Below the pieces are notes generated by a model that saw nothing but the letters and a program-made list of their open reading frames with translations, searched no databases and had not been told where the DNA came from. Made by a program: the position numbers and the translations under genes. From a virus: a stretch of DNA of 20,589 bases. Numbering within the stretch: the stretch's first letter is position 1; each line of letters begins with the position of its first letter. Shown piece by piece: positions 6,097 to 13,185 of the stretch. The DNA lies in the IMG/VR virus record IMGVR_UViG_3300025889_001175, positions 1 through 20,589 of that record, one strand, 5' to 3'.

Positions 6097-7526
6097 TTAA
6101 CCCCCATTTCTTGCTTATATTGGGCCCATTGCGCATCGGTGAAATTAGCGGGGCGAGTGTATGTTTTGCCGCCAACTGTGGCGGTATTTGCCGCTGAAGT
6201 TTGTGTCGTTTCTCCAGGAGCCCTTGGGACTTGGTATTCACTTGGTGCTGCACGACCAGCACGCACTTTTAAAGACTCTAAATAAACTGGAATTGCCGCA
6301 AGTTTTTGTTTTCTCGTGTCTGCATCATCTGTGTAAAGTGGGGTCAACTCTTTTAATTTTTGTTCTGCCTCGTCTTTATTGACACCGGCACCAGTTGCAG
6401 CACGAAGCAAAGCCTCAGACAAAGAACTCGATGCTTGCACAAACTTCTGACGATCTGTGCCTCTCAAAATTGCGGCGCTTCCCTCTCCGATGAAAGGCAA
6501 CGTTCCTGCTGCCGCTTCAAAAAATCCTGGCTTTTCAGCGCCAGTGGGTTTGCCTTTTTGATACATCGCGCCAAGCATGTTGTTATATGCATTGGTTGCT
6601 TGAGACAACCACCCGGCTGCTTTGCGCTCGTCTTCAGTAGCTGCCCCGCCACCGCCTTCAGTTTTTTTGCTTGGCAATGGCAAGCCTTTCAATGCCGCTT
6701 GGAAATCCAAGCTCAGCATCTTGCCTTGAGTGTCAAGGTTGCGAGTTTCAACATTAAATTTGTTGATTTGCGCTTGCTTGAATCCAATTTCAGACAGTCT
6801 TGTTTGTAATTCTGTATCGGCTTGCACTTTCTCCTTTTTGGCTTTTGCTTCTTCAAACATTCGCGTAGCTTTTGCTTTTGCAATGTCATCTGTTGCAGTT
6901 TCCATTTTTATACGTGCTTCAACTTCAGCTTTGTCTGCTGCGGCAAGCTCTTGGCGCAGTTTTGTAGGAGCCATCGCTTCAGCGCGACGTGTTTCACCTA
7001 CTTTTGAGATTCCTTCCGCCCATTCTTTGTATTCTTTAGGGCCAAGCATTGTTGAAAGTGTGTAATCAATATTTGACGCTACCATTTTCGGATCAATGTC
7101 AATTTGCTCTAGCAAATTTTTATACATTGATGCGTCTGCATTTGAATTTTCTGCTGCTTGAATTTGTCTTTCAATCAATTGCTTTGCATATTGCGTATTT
7201 CCAGTTTCAATAGCGGCCCTGACATTAGTGACAGAAGATAATTCGTTTTGCTGCTGAACTTTACTAAGCCGATCATATTGCGGCTTAACCGCTGCTTGAT
7301 GCTCAGGAAATAAAGTCATCAATCGCTCAAATGCTTCTGGCCTGCCTTGTGACCATGCGTTTTCCAGCTCACTGCGATATGCCTGCAAGCGCTGCTCTGC
7401 TTGTTGGCGCGCTGCTTGTTGCTCCTGCAGCTGGCGGAATGTTGCACCAACTTGCAAGCCTTGAATAAGCGACTCGCCAATGTCCACTTGGGGCATATTG
7501 GCTAAATAATTGATAGGCTGTACCAT
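6093..7526 (-). CDS. P22 gp20-like DNA ejection protein
   Basis: The 477-residue protein (P22 gp20 is 471) would be packaged in the virion and ejected with gp7 and gp16 to form a conduit through the cell envelope. Residues about 30-260 are strongly helical and rich in Gln, Ala, Glu and Lys, with long coiled-coil stretches (EARIKMETATDDIAKAKATR and neighbours). Residues about 300-400 are more compact and include GTLPFIGEGSAAILRG. The C-terminus has GGKTYTRPANFTDAQWAQYK, whose Trp-centred end recalls the N-terminal motif of the following gp16-like gene. AAGGAA gives a good ribosome site upstream of ATG 7526. Position and size give the assignment. Confidence 0.8.
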   Translation of the reverse strand: MVQPINYLANMPQVDIGESLIQGLQVGATFRQLQEQQAARQQAEQRLQAYRSELENAWSQGRPEAFERLMTLFPEHQAAVKPQYDRLSKVQQQNELSSVTNVRAAIETGNTQYAKQLIERQIQAAENSNADASMYKNLLEQIDIDPKMVASNIDYTLSTMLGPKEYKEWAEGISKVGETRRAEAMAPTKLRQELAAADKAEVEARIKMETATDDIAKAKATRMFEEAKAKKEKVQADTELQTRLSEIGFKQAQINKFNVETRNLDTQGKMLSLDFQAALKGLPLPSKKTEGGGGAATEDERKAAGWLSQATNAYNNMLGAMYQKGKPTGAEKPGFFEAAAGTLPFIGEGSAAILRGTDRQKFVQASSSLSEALLRAATGAGVNKDEAEQKLKELTPLYTDDADTRKQKLAAIPVYLESLKVRAGRAAPSEYQVPRAPGETTQTSAANTATVGGKTYTRPANFTDAQWAQYKQEMGVK

Positions 7527-7535
7527 TTTTGTTCC

Positions 7536-8255
7536 TTAGAATCGCCCGAAAGATGAGGCTCCTGCTGACGAGGCCGATATTCCGCCTCCAAGTGATGCCC
7601 CGCCAGCGCCAGCTCCACCAAAGCCGCCAAAACCGCCAGCGCCGGCAGCTAATGCGCCAATGCTCATCAAGTCTTTGAACGACTGCCTAACGACACTGCC
7701 ACGCGCCAATTGTCCTCCAGCCAATGCTGCACCACGTTGCGCTAGCAAGTCGCCAATTGCTCCTGCGCTTTCCATTCCTGCAGCACCTTGACCGGCTGCT
7801 GATTGCTGGCCAAGCGCTGTAAGACCGCCAAGCCGTGAGTATTGTTGAGCAATTTGACTCTCTAGCATCTGTGGGCGAAATTGCGCTAGTGCTGCCTGTA
7901 TATTGCCACCTCTAAGCCCGCCAGTCGCCGAGGCTTGCTGTAGCAGTGCCTCCTCACCTTGACGAACAGACGCTTGGAATAGTGGGCTTTGCTCTAGCGC
8001 GCTAATAGCCTGCTGCTGTTCGGGAGCGCCACGTAGTCCAATCAATGCTTGTTGCTGCTGTAATGCTGGCTGTCCAGCTTCAACGTATGGACGCAATAGC
8101 TCGGTCAGTATGTCAAACTGCCGTCGCTGTTCCTCAATCGCCAGATTGCTTGCCGCAGCTTGTGTGCCTGCGGCGGATTCTGCCGCTTTTGCCTGTTGCT
8201 TCGCGCCAGTAATACCGCCAACTACTGAACCAATTGCATTGCCAATAAAACTCAT
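7536..8255 (-). CDS. P22 gp7-like DNA ejection protein
   Basis: I chose the ATG at 8255, which overlaps the upstream stop (ATGA) and has GGAGGGCGG in front of it, giving 239 residues (P22 gp7 is 229). The in-frame ATG at 8270 lies before that ribosome site. The N-terminus has a Gly-rich short hydrophobic stretch (MSFIGNAIGSVVGGITGAK), then a Gln/Ala-rich helical body (about 20-165), and a Gly/Ala/Ser-rich low-complexity end (GAGGFGGFGGAGAGG). This composition is typical of the first DNA-transfer protein in P22-like and related podoviruses. It is expected inside the capsid and to be ejected at infection. It starts the gp7-gp20-gp16 run. Confidence 0.78.
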   Translation of the reverse strand: MSFIGNAIGSVVGGITGAKQQAKAAESAAGTQAAASNLAIEEQRRQFDILTELLRPYVEAGQPALQQQQALIGLRGAPEQQQAISALEQSPLFQASVRQGEEALLQQASATGGLRGGNIQAALAQFRPQMLESQIAQQYSRLGGLTALGQQSAAGQGAAGMESAGAIGDLLAQRGAALAGGQLARGSVVRQSFKDLMSIGALAAGAGGFGGFGGAGAGGASLGGGISASSAGASSFGRF

Positions 8256-8716
8256 TTTGCCGCCCTCCAATCCTGCCTAGTCATGCCTAGAATATGAACG
8301 CCGATCAGCGCGCCGTTTTTCATACATGCATCGCGCCGCATGCCCTCGTTTTTGAATCCTAATTTCATGCAGTAGTTTTTAGCTGTATTTAAACCGTCAA
8401 TAATATAGGCGGTAACGCGCTGTATGTGCTGTTGAGCGAATGCCCACATTAGACACATCTTCCCGAATTCCCTAGAGTGTGGCAATGCGCGTTTTGTCAG
8501 TAGCGCATGAATATCAATTTCAATAAAGCCAGATTCAATAATCATAAAAGCGCCAACCTGCTCACCATTCAGACGAGCAGATAGATATTTTACGTTCGGG
8601 TGGTCAATTGGAGCAGCCGCGCGATGATCATGCCCTACGCGCGTGATATATGGATCGTCAAATAGATCGCTGATCGTGTGCAGGTCTTTTACATGTTCCA
8701 GCGACAAAGAAATCAC
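8252..8716 (-). CDS. P22 gp14-like protein with GNAT acyltransferase fold (DUF2824 type)
   Basis: The 154-residue protein (P22 gp14 is 172) sits exactly where gene 14 lies in P22, between needle region and gp7. The sequence has the rhythm of a GNAT fold: NVKYLSARLNGEQVGAFMI (strands 2-3), IEIDIHALLTKRALPHSREF with the helix that should hold acetyl-CoA, HIQRVTAYIIDGLNTAKNYC and KLGFKNEGMRRDACMKNG, the usual carboxy end of GNAT proteins. No classic R/Q-x-x-G-x-G/A pyrophosphate loop is obvious, so it may have lost catalysis or have a relaxed loop. In P22, gp14 affects morphogenesis or efficiency of infection in a poorly defined way; a similar role here is inference. Confidence 0.77.
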   Translation of the reverse strand: MISLSLEHVKDLHTISDLFDDPYITRVGHDHRAAAPIDHPNVKYLSARLNGEQVGAFMIIESGFIEIDIHALLTKRALPHSREFGKMCLMWAFAQQHIQRVTAYIIDGLNTAKNYCMKLGFKNEGMRRDACMKNGALIGVHILGMTRQDWRAAK

Positions 8717-8777
8717 AATTCACTCCTGTGCAATTCTAGGCCGCTGGTTGCCATAAACTCTCAGCTTTTTGTGGATT

Positions 8778-8799
8778 TTCGCACAAAATATTATGCGAA
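8778..8799. repeat. Near-perfect 9-bp inverted repeat in an intergenic gap
   Basis: On the minus strand TTCGCATAA pairs with TTGTGCGAA across the loop TATT, with one T-G wobble. It lies in the 89-base gap between the Cys-rich protein and the gp14-like gene, one of the longer gaps in the operon. No T-run follows on either strand, so it is not a standard terminator. It could be an operator or an mRNA processing or stability hairpin. Confidence 0.5.
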
Positions 8800-8805
8800 T
8801 AAAAC

Positions 8806-9216
8806 TTAATCTTCCGACTCAAATTCTCGTTCTTCCCATGCTTGGCATGAACGTAGATCGTGGCAGATGAAATCAAACTTATTGCAGTATCCACGAAACC
8901 CTGCATTAACGTCCCACTGGTTTTGCGGGATGCGCTCCATCTTGGCCTGTGTCATTGTGCTGTTGTCGTAATACTCGCAATTGGAGCAACGACGACGACG
9001 CGCCTCTTTCTCGTCAACCTGCATTGCCTTGGCCAACTTCACCCAATACGGTTTATTGGCTCCAGTCTCATTAGATGGATTCTCCGGCCCGAGCATCCAA
9101 TCATTAATAACGGTCTGAGTGTTTTTCTTGTTCTCTGCCGCAGTGATGAACTCTTCCTCTTCTGGCAATCCGCCAAAGCGAGAGATGAAAATCTTAGGAA
9201 ATTTTGCGCCTTCCAT
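8806..9216 (-). CDS. Cys-rich hypothetical phage protein, putative metal-binding
   Basis: I start the gene at ATG 9216, where AAAGG precedes at a good distance; upstream in-frame codons run back into the previous gene. The 136-residue product has an acidic N-terminal part and a C-terminal cysteine cluster: C77 and C80 in RRRCSNCEYYDN, C111 in GYCNKF, C118 and C124 in FICHDLRSCQAWEERE. A CxxC with three later Cys could bind zinc or an iron-sulfur cluster, which is inferred from spacing only. Similar proteins with CSNC-x-Y and a final C-x-A-W-E are familiar to me from phage structural regions but without a role. It follows the 111-residue gene in the operon. Confidence 0.65.
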   Translation of the reverse strand: MEGAKFPKIFISRFGGLPEEEEFITAAENKKNTQTVINDWMLGPENPSNETGANKPYWVKLAKAMQVDEKEARRRRCSNCEYYDNSTMTQAKMERIPQNQWDVNAGFRGYCNKFDFICHDLRSCQAWEEREFESED

Positions 9217-9226
9217 GTTATCGCCT

Positions 9227-9562
9227 TTAGGTAATCTCGCGCCCAGAAACGCGCAGGGTAAGTGCAGTTGCTGCGCTTGCAATGGTGCTGATAAATGCGC
9301 CGGGATCTAGTTCGTGTCCAACTAATTCAGGGCAAAGATAAGTTTCACCAGGTATGACGGCTCTATCGTCAATGATGAGGTTTGCATTAGTCGCTGATCC
9401 GCCAGACTGAATAATGTTAACGCTGAATGTGCGGTTTACCGTGTCAGTGTTGGTGACGGTAGCCTTGTCAATAATTGCTTTCACTGACGTGGCGGTATAT
9501 TGGCTAGTTTGCGTTGACTCCATTTGCTTTGGCGGAATCAATGTTTTCACGGTAACAGTCAT
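9227..9562 (-). CDS. Small beta-rich structural-region protein, hypothetical
   Basis: The 111-residue product begins directly after the stop of the needle-slot gene (TAAATG). It is rich in Thr, Val, Ile and Ala with alternating hydrophobic pattern (SQYTATSVKAIIDKATVTN; RTFSVNIIQSGG), as expected for a small beta-sandwich. It has no signal peptide or transmembrane segment. I recall comparable proteins next to structural genes of phages, where they are left hypothetical. A minor virion component is a reasonable guess from position, but nothing in the sequence proves it. Confidence 0.6.
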   Translation of the reverse strand: MTVTVKTLIPPKQMESTQTSQYTATSVKAIIDKATVTNTDTVNRTFSVNIIQSGGSATNANLIIDDRAVIPGETYLCPELVGHELDPGAFISTIASAATALTLRVSGREIT

Positions 9563-10429
9563 TTATCTGACTCCTTGAATGTTGTTTGACACGGTGAGAA
9601 TGATAGACGGAATTGATGGATAAAATGCCGACGCCGGGAATGCTTCCGGCCTGACCGATGTATCATTTACTGCGAACATTATCTCGACATAATCGTTAGG
9701 CTTAAGATCAAAAAAATAGCCTATGGTAACCAGTTGTTCAGCGTTGTTGCCCTGTATTTGAACCTGGCTGTTGCTATCAGGAACGTCTATGCCATTAATG
9801 CGAGGCCAGGCCCAAAATAGACCAGTGCCGCCGGTTGTTTTGTCAATCTGAATGGAAAATAAAAAGTTGTAAATGCCTTCGGTGTCTACAGTTATGCGCG
9901 AGGTTGGAGAACCTAAAAAAACACCATTGCTAACATCGGTCGTATTAAACGTTATGGCGTACGGCGTATTTGCTGCAGCTGGAATCTGTGTTGTCGTGTC
10001 GTAGAATTGCCCATATCGCGCGCGTTTAAATTCGCGAGGCGGCGGTGCCATCTGCAAGCCCTCAACTACCGTTGTTAGCCTTTCCAAAAGCGCAAGCGCA
10101 TGATTCGCCTTATTCTCTGCCGATGCAGCACTAACGGCAGATTCCTGCGCCAATGCCGATATCTGATCTAGTGCTTGCGTCGCTTTAATGTCGGACACTG
10201 ATTCGCTAACGGCAGCATCGTTAGCTAAATTAGCTATCATTCCAAGCGCTTGCACAGCAGAGGATTGCGCAATACCTGCTGCAATACTGACATCATTTAC
10301 AACGTCTGGTGCGATGGTATCCGCAACTCGAAATAGATTTTCAAATTGCTTGATCTGCTCATGATCTTTTAGGAAAGTTGCGAGTTGATCTCGCGTCAAT
10401 CCTAATTTGATTCGTGAATTAGTAGCCAT
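9563..10429 (-). CDS. Coiled-coil plus C-terminal beta knob protein in the tail-needle (gp26) position
   Basis: The 288-residue protein follows the gp10-like gene, as tail needle gp26 (233 residues) does in P22; the ATG overlaps the gp10 stop (TAATG). Residues about 48-122 contain three imperfect repeats of 24-27 residues rich in Ala, Ser, Asp and Gln (e.g. SSAVQALGMIANLANDAAV and DIKATQALDQISALAQESAV), fitting a trimeric coiled coil. Residues about 135-288 look like a C1q/TNF-type jelly roll (ARYGQFYDTTTQIPAAANTP, DTEGIYNFLFSIQIDK, GYFFDLKPNDYVEIMF). The Sf6 needle also carries a TNF-like knob. The P22 needle N-terminus is not recognisable here, so a fibre is the alternative. Confidence 0.58.
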   Translation of the reverse strand: MATNSRIKLGLTRDQLATFLKDHEQIKQFENLFRVADTIAPDVVNDVSIAAGIAQSSAVQALGMIANLANDAAVSESVSDIKATQALDQISALAQESAVSAASAENKANHALALLERLTTVVEGLQMAPPPREFKRARYGQFYDTTTQIPAAANTPYAITFNTTDVSNGVFLGSPTSRITVDTEGIYNFLFSIQIDKTTGGTGLFWAWPRINGIDVPDSNSQVQIQGNNAEQLVTIGYFFDLKPNDYVEIMFAVNDTSVRPEAFPASAFYPSIPSIILTVSNNIQGVR

Positions 10430-11838
10430 TAGTATGCCAACCCTTCAAGCTGTGCCTCAAGCCTAGCAAAAGATAGATGAGCCTGGCTGTTGCCACTAAA
10501 GCGCTGGATGCGCCAATTGCGCATGTGCCCTTGCTGAAACCACACCAAGCGCTTTTTTGTGTTGCCGTTAGTTCCGACTTTAATGTATCGCTCTTGGCTC
10601 CATGAGAGTCCATCCAGTGAATAGCTTGTGCTGATCTGCGGATCAACACCAATTGCGACACGCCCGGTCAAGCTCACTAGCTCAAGCTCATTAAAGAGTG
10701 CGCCTTTCCCATCGTTGTAGACAATCATTGTGCCGAATTCCCATCGCACAATCTGGCCCCAATGTTCTCCGATGGTGTCCACCATGTAACCAACGTTGCT
10801 TGATTGCGGATCGCCTACTAGCCATTTGTCATAAGCAAAGACGAAATTTCGTGCTCGATACTGGCTAAAACCAGTCGTCGAGGTGGTAAGCGTACACCAC
10901 ACTTGATCGCCAAGCGCTTCGGATGCTGCTGCGTCGTAGACTAAAGTGCGATCCGGCAAATGTACGTATAAGTGCTGGTGACTCTTATCGTTGCGCGTCT
11001 CAAGTTTCACGCTAGAGAGTTGTGTCTCTGTGTAGCTTAGTAGGATTTCATCAATTTCTTGTGTACTGATTTTCTGCGCTTGACCGTTTGCGCCGATGTA
11101 AATTGCTGGAGCCTCATTCCTGCCGCTGCCTAAAAACGCCACTGATTCGGTGTAGATGCAGCAGGCAAACGTACCTACAACGCCCTTTTGTATTTGCGCC
11201 CCGTCTATGCGCTCAAACGGGAAGAACTCGCCACCAACGTTATCGAACACCTCAATAGTGTTGCGGTTGAGCGCATAAACCTCATTGCGAACTTTGAGCA
11301 ATGCAACAACCGGGTCCGGGTCAACCTCAGACGAGCCGTATTTCAACGGGTTAACCTGCGTTGGGTCTGATAGCTCAGTCACAACCAAAAACTCGCCATC
11401 GGTTGTCATGAAATAGCCATCGACCCAAGCAAAATCTAAAACTATTCCTAGATCTGGGTCTGTAACCTGCGTTAGTGTTGCCCCGTCCCAGTAGTAAAGG
11501 CGACCGCCAGATGCGATAGCGAGCCTATCAAAGCTGTAATCAAACGTCACCAGAGAATCAACTGGCCCGCCAACGTCGCCAAGCTCAGTTACAGTGCCAT
11601 TGCTCGCCACTGTGACAAGTTTCGTTCCCATGACGCGATAGCACGTGCCCTGCCAGTTAACCCCGCCACGATCTATCCCAGGACCGGAACCATTGGCAAC
11701 CAATCCATCTGCAGGGCGTAAAAACCCGTTACTAATGCCAGATTGCTTAGGTACAGGAATTAGATTGACAGGGTAAGACGTGCGCAGGTCTGGCCCGTTG
11801 TCCGTATAGATGCCGTTAAGGATGCTAATCTGGGTCAT
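10429..11838 (-). CDS. P22 gp10-like packaged-DNA stabilisation (tail hub) protein
   Basis: The 469-residue protein (P22 gp10 is 472) should form the hexameric hub beneath gp4 that seals DNA in the head and holds needle and tailspikes. The start at 11838 overlaps the endonuclease stop (ATGA) and gives the typical beginning MTQISILNGIYTDNGPDLRT; an ATG 15 bases upstream is less likely. The body is a beta-propeller-like array of short strands with repeated aromatic motifs (GGRLYYWDGATLTQV, VDGYFMTTDGEFLVV, NRNTIEVFDNVGGEFFPFER). The order gp4, gp10, needle, gp14 supports the call. A homing endonuclease lies immediately before it but does not interrupt it. Confidence 0.88.
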   Translation of the reverse strand: MTQISILNGIYTDNGPDLRTSYPVNLIPVPKQSGISNGFLRPADGLVANGSGPGIDRGGVNWQGTCYRVMGTKLVTVASNGTVTELGDVGGPVDSLVTFDYSFDRLAIASGGRLYYWDGATLTQVTDPDLGIVLDFAWVDGYFMTTDGEFLVVTELSDPTQVNPLKYGSSEVDPDPVVALLKVRNEVYALNRNTIEVFDNVGGEFFPFERIDGAQIQKGVVGTFACCIYTESVAFLGSGRNEAPAIYIGANGQAQKISTQEIDEILLSYTETQLSSVKLETRNDKSHQHLYVHLPDRTLVYDAAASEALGDQVWCTLTTSTTGFSQYRARNFVFAYDKWLVGDPQSSNVGYMVDTIGEHWGQIVRWEFGTMIVYNDGKGALFNELELVSLTGRVAIGVDPQISTSYSLDGLSWSQERYIKVGTNGNTKKRLVWFQQGHMRNWRIQRFSGNSQAHLSFARLEAQLEGLAY

Positions 11839-12521
11839 GATTTCGCCTTGCAATTTTCAAAATGCCATCTACGCATTGCATTTCCGCCAATTTTCCCACA
11901 GTGTGGGCATTCAATTTTTGTTTGAATGCGCCCACTAAGTGCGACAGATGCCCTTTTGCGTTCTTCGTTGCTTCGCGTTTGACCAGTTCTACTTTTGTTT
12001 CCTGTAACCCACTCACGCTGCGCAGACTTCCATTCATCAGTGTGTTTATATCCGAGAGAACGTTTTTTTCCTCTGTGGGCATCTGACATTTTTTGACGCA
12101 TTTCTTCCGTGTGAGTAAAACCATTCGCCTTCACAGACGCTGAGATTTTTGCACGCACATCAGCAGAAACAACTTTACCGCGATGTGCCGCGCCGACCTT
12201 TTCTCGCCATTCTTTCGTCTTCGCCCATCCGGAAGTTCCATCACCACCATCTGTAAGATTGCATAGCCTGATACCTGTCATGCGAAGTTGAGATATGCGT
12301 TCTTGTTCAATCAAGAATGCAAGTTCTTCATCAAGATCGGTTGCAACCATGCGGACATAAAACCCGCCGGCCTTACGCTGAGTCCTCTGCCAAAATTCAT
12401 TTCTATGATGATGACTTCGGACTGCATAACGCTTTCCAGTGCCTTTTCCAACATAGAAAACAGCCCCCGTGTCTGAGCGAAGATGCTCATAGACGTAGAA
12501 GCGATTTTCTGATGTTGACAT
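11835..12521 (-). CDS. Free-standing GIY-YIG homing endonuclease with NUMOD3-like repeats and C-terminal zinc finger
   Basis: The 228-residue enzyme (start 12521, six bases after the upstream stop) cuts DNA lacking its own gene and promotes its spread. The GIY-YIG signature is at residues 9-25 (YVY, then VFYVGKGTGKRY); basic residues R31 or R35 and acidic E72 or E74 in LIEQERI are likely catalytic. The segment about 91-195 holds NUMOD3-like DNA-binding motifs (GWAKTKEWREKVGAAHRGK; THTEEMRQKMSDAHRGKK). C205, C208, H220 and C224 form a CCHC zinc finger (ECPHCGKIGG). The gene is coupled to gp10 by ATGA and to the preceding gene by close spacing, so it appears domesticated in the late operon. Its target site is unknown. 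Confidence 0.92.
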   Translation of the reverse strand: MSTSENRFYVYEHLRSDTGAVFYVGKGTGKRYAVRSHHHRNEFWQRTQRKAGGFYVRMVATDLDEELAFLIEQERISQLRMTGIRLCNLTDGGDGTSGWAKTKEWREKVGAAHRGKVVSADVRAKISASVKANGFTHTEEMRQKMSDAHRGKKRSLGYKHTDEWKSAQREWVTGNKSRTGQTRSNEERKRASVALSGRIQTKIECPHCGKIGGNAMRRWHFENCKAKS

Positions 12522-12526
12522 GATGT

Positions 12527-12808
12527 TCACCACTTTACGCGGTTACTCCACCATGCCGCGCTCATCTTGCCTTTGGCGATGTTGCCAGCGTGGCGCGCCT
12601 TGAATGATTCGCGTCTCGCCTTATCCGCTGCACTTTCGCCTTCACGCTTTGGTGATCCGCTAACGCCTTGTTGACCGAACCTAATCGTTTTGATTAGGTC
12701 GCCAGACTTAGCAACGACAACATGCGACTTGGTTGGATGAGAAGGCGTGCGCTTAGGCTTGTTATAGCCCTCGACGCCTGCACGTGTTAAGCGTGAATCT
12801 TGTTTCAT
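12527..12808 (-). CDS. Small basic phage protein ending in SAAWWSNRVKW (DUF5872-like), hypothetical
   Basis: I use the ATG at 12808, which overlaps the upstream stop (ATGA), giving 93 residues. The sequence is very basic and starts MKQDSRLTRAGVEGYNKPKR, with an inner SHVVVAKSGDLIKTIRFGQQ block and the ending ARHAGNIAKGKMSAAWWSNR. This pattern strongly resembles a small phage and bacterial family I know as DUF5872, of unknown function; the name is from memory. Charge and conserved aromatic end would suit a nucleic-acid-associated or virion-internal protein, which is inference. It sits directly before the homing endonuclease. Confidence 0.78.
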   Translation of the reverse strand: MKQDSRLTRAGVEGYNKPKRTPSHPTKSHVVVAKSGDLIKTIRFGQQGVSGSPKREGESAADKARRESFKARHAGNIAKGKMSAAWWSNRVKW

Positions 12809-13185
12809 GGCGTAGCCTGTTGGAACCAATCAGGATCATATGGTTTCACAGTGTACCCTGATACGCCGCCCATTAATGCATCATCCGGCTTTTGGAACAC
12901 CCATTCGTTTTCAATCGTTTGTTGAGCCGCCGCCCATGCGGTTGTGTAGCCTGTTTTTTGATCCTTTACTCCAGTAGCCGCATTGACTCCAAATATTGGG
13001 TAATTTCGACTAGATGAATTAATTTCAACCATGTCGCCTGGACTTAAATCATCTTTTGGAACGGTCTGCTGCGTTTCAATGTTGAGAAGGTCAGGCGAAT
13101 TAATTGCACTGACCATGTTGGCGTAGATCGTCTCCAAAGCCGTGTCAGCAGCGGATTGTGTATTAAAAACTAGGTAGTCGTTCAT
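12805..13185 (-). CDS. Hypothetical structural-region protein following the adhesin
   Basis: The 126-residue product starts at an ATG that overlaps the adhesin stop (ATGA), and its stop overlaps the next ATG (ATGA). The N-terminal half is helical (NTQSAADTALETIYANMVSA), and a middle part (FGVNAATGVKDQKTGYTTAW) leads to an aromatic C-terminus (PYDPDWFQQATP). There is no signal peptide or transmembrane helix. The tight double overlap with the adhesin suggests co-expression and perhaps a chaperone or attachment partner, in the way small genes often follow phage receptor-binding proteins. That is inference; I do not recognise the family. Confidence 0.6.
   Translation of the reverse strand: MNDYLVFNTQSAADTALETIYANMVSAINSPDLLNIETQQTVPKDDLSPGDMVEINSSSRNYPIFGVNAATGVKDQKTGYTTAWAAAQQTIENEWVFQKPDDALMGGVSGYTVKPYDPDWFQQATP

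Noticed and set aside
6360-6809. A 149-codon plus-strand frame opposite the gp20-like gene
   Set aside because: Cys- and Ser-rich translation without domain pattern, antisense to a good ejection protein gene.
7536-7660. Gly/Ala-rich low-complexity end of the gp7-like gene as a DNA repeat
   Set aside because: It reflects a Gly-rich protein tail common in ejection proteins; codons vary and no exact tandem repeat unit is present.
11825-12124. A 99-codon minus-strand frame overlapping the endonuclease in another frame
   Set aside because: The GIY-YIG frame carries the full signature and zinc finger; the alternative frame is an overlap shadow.
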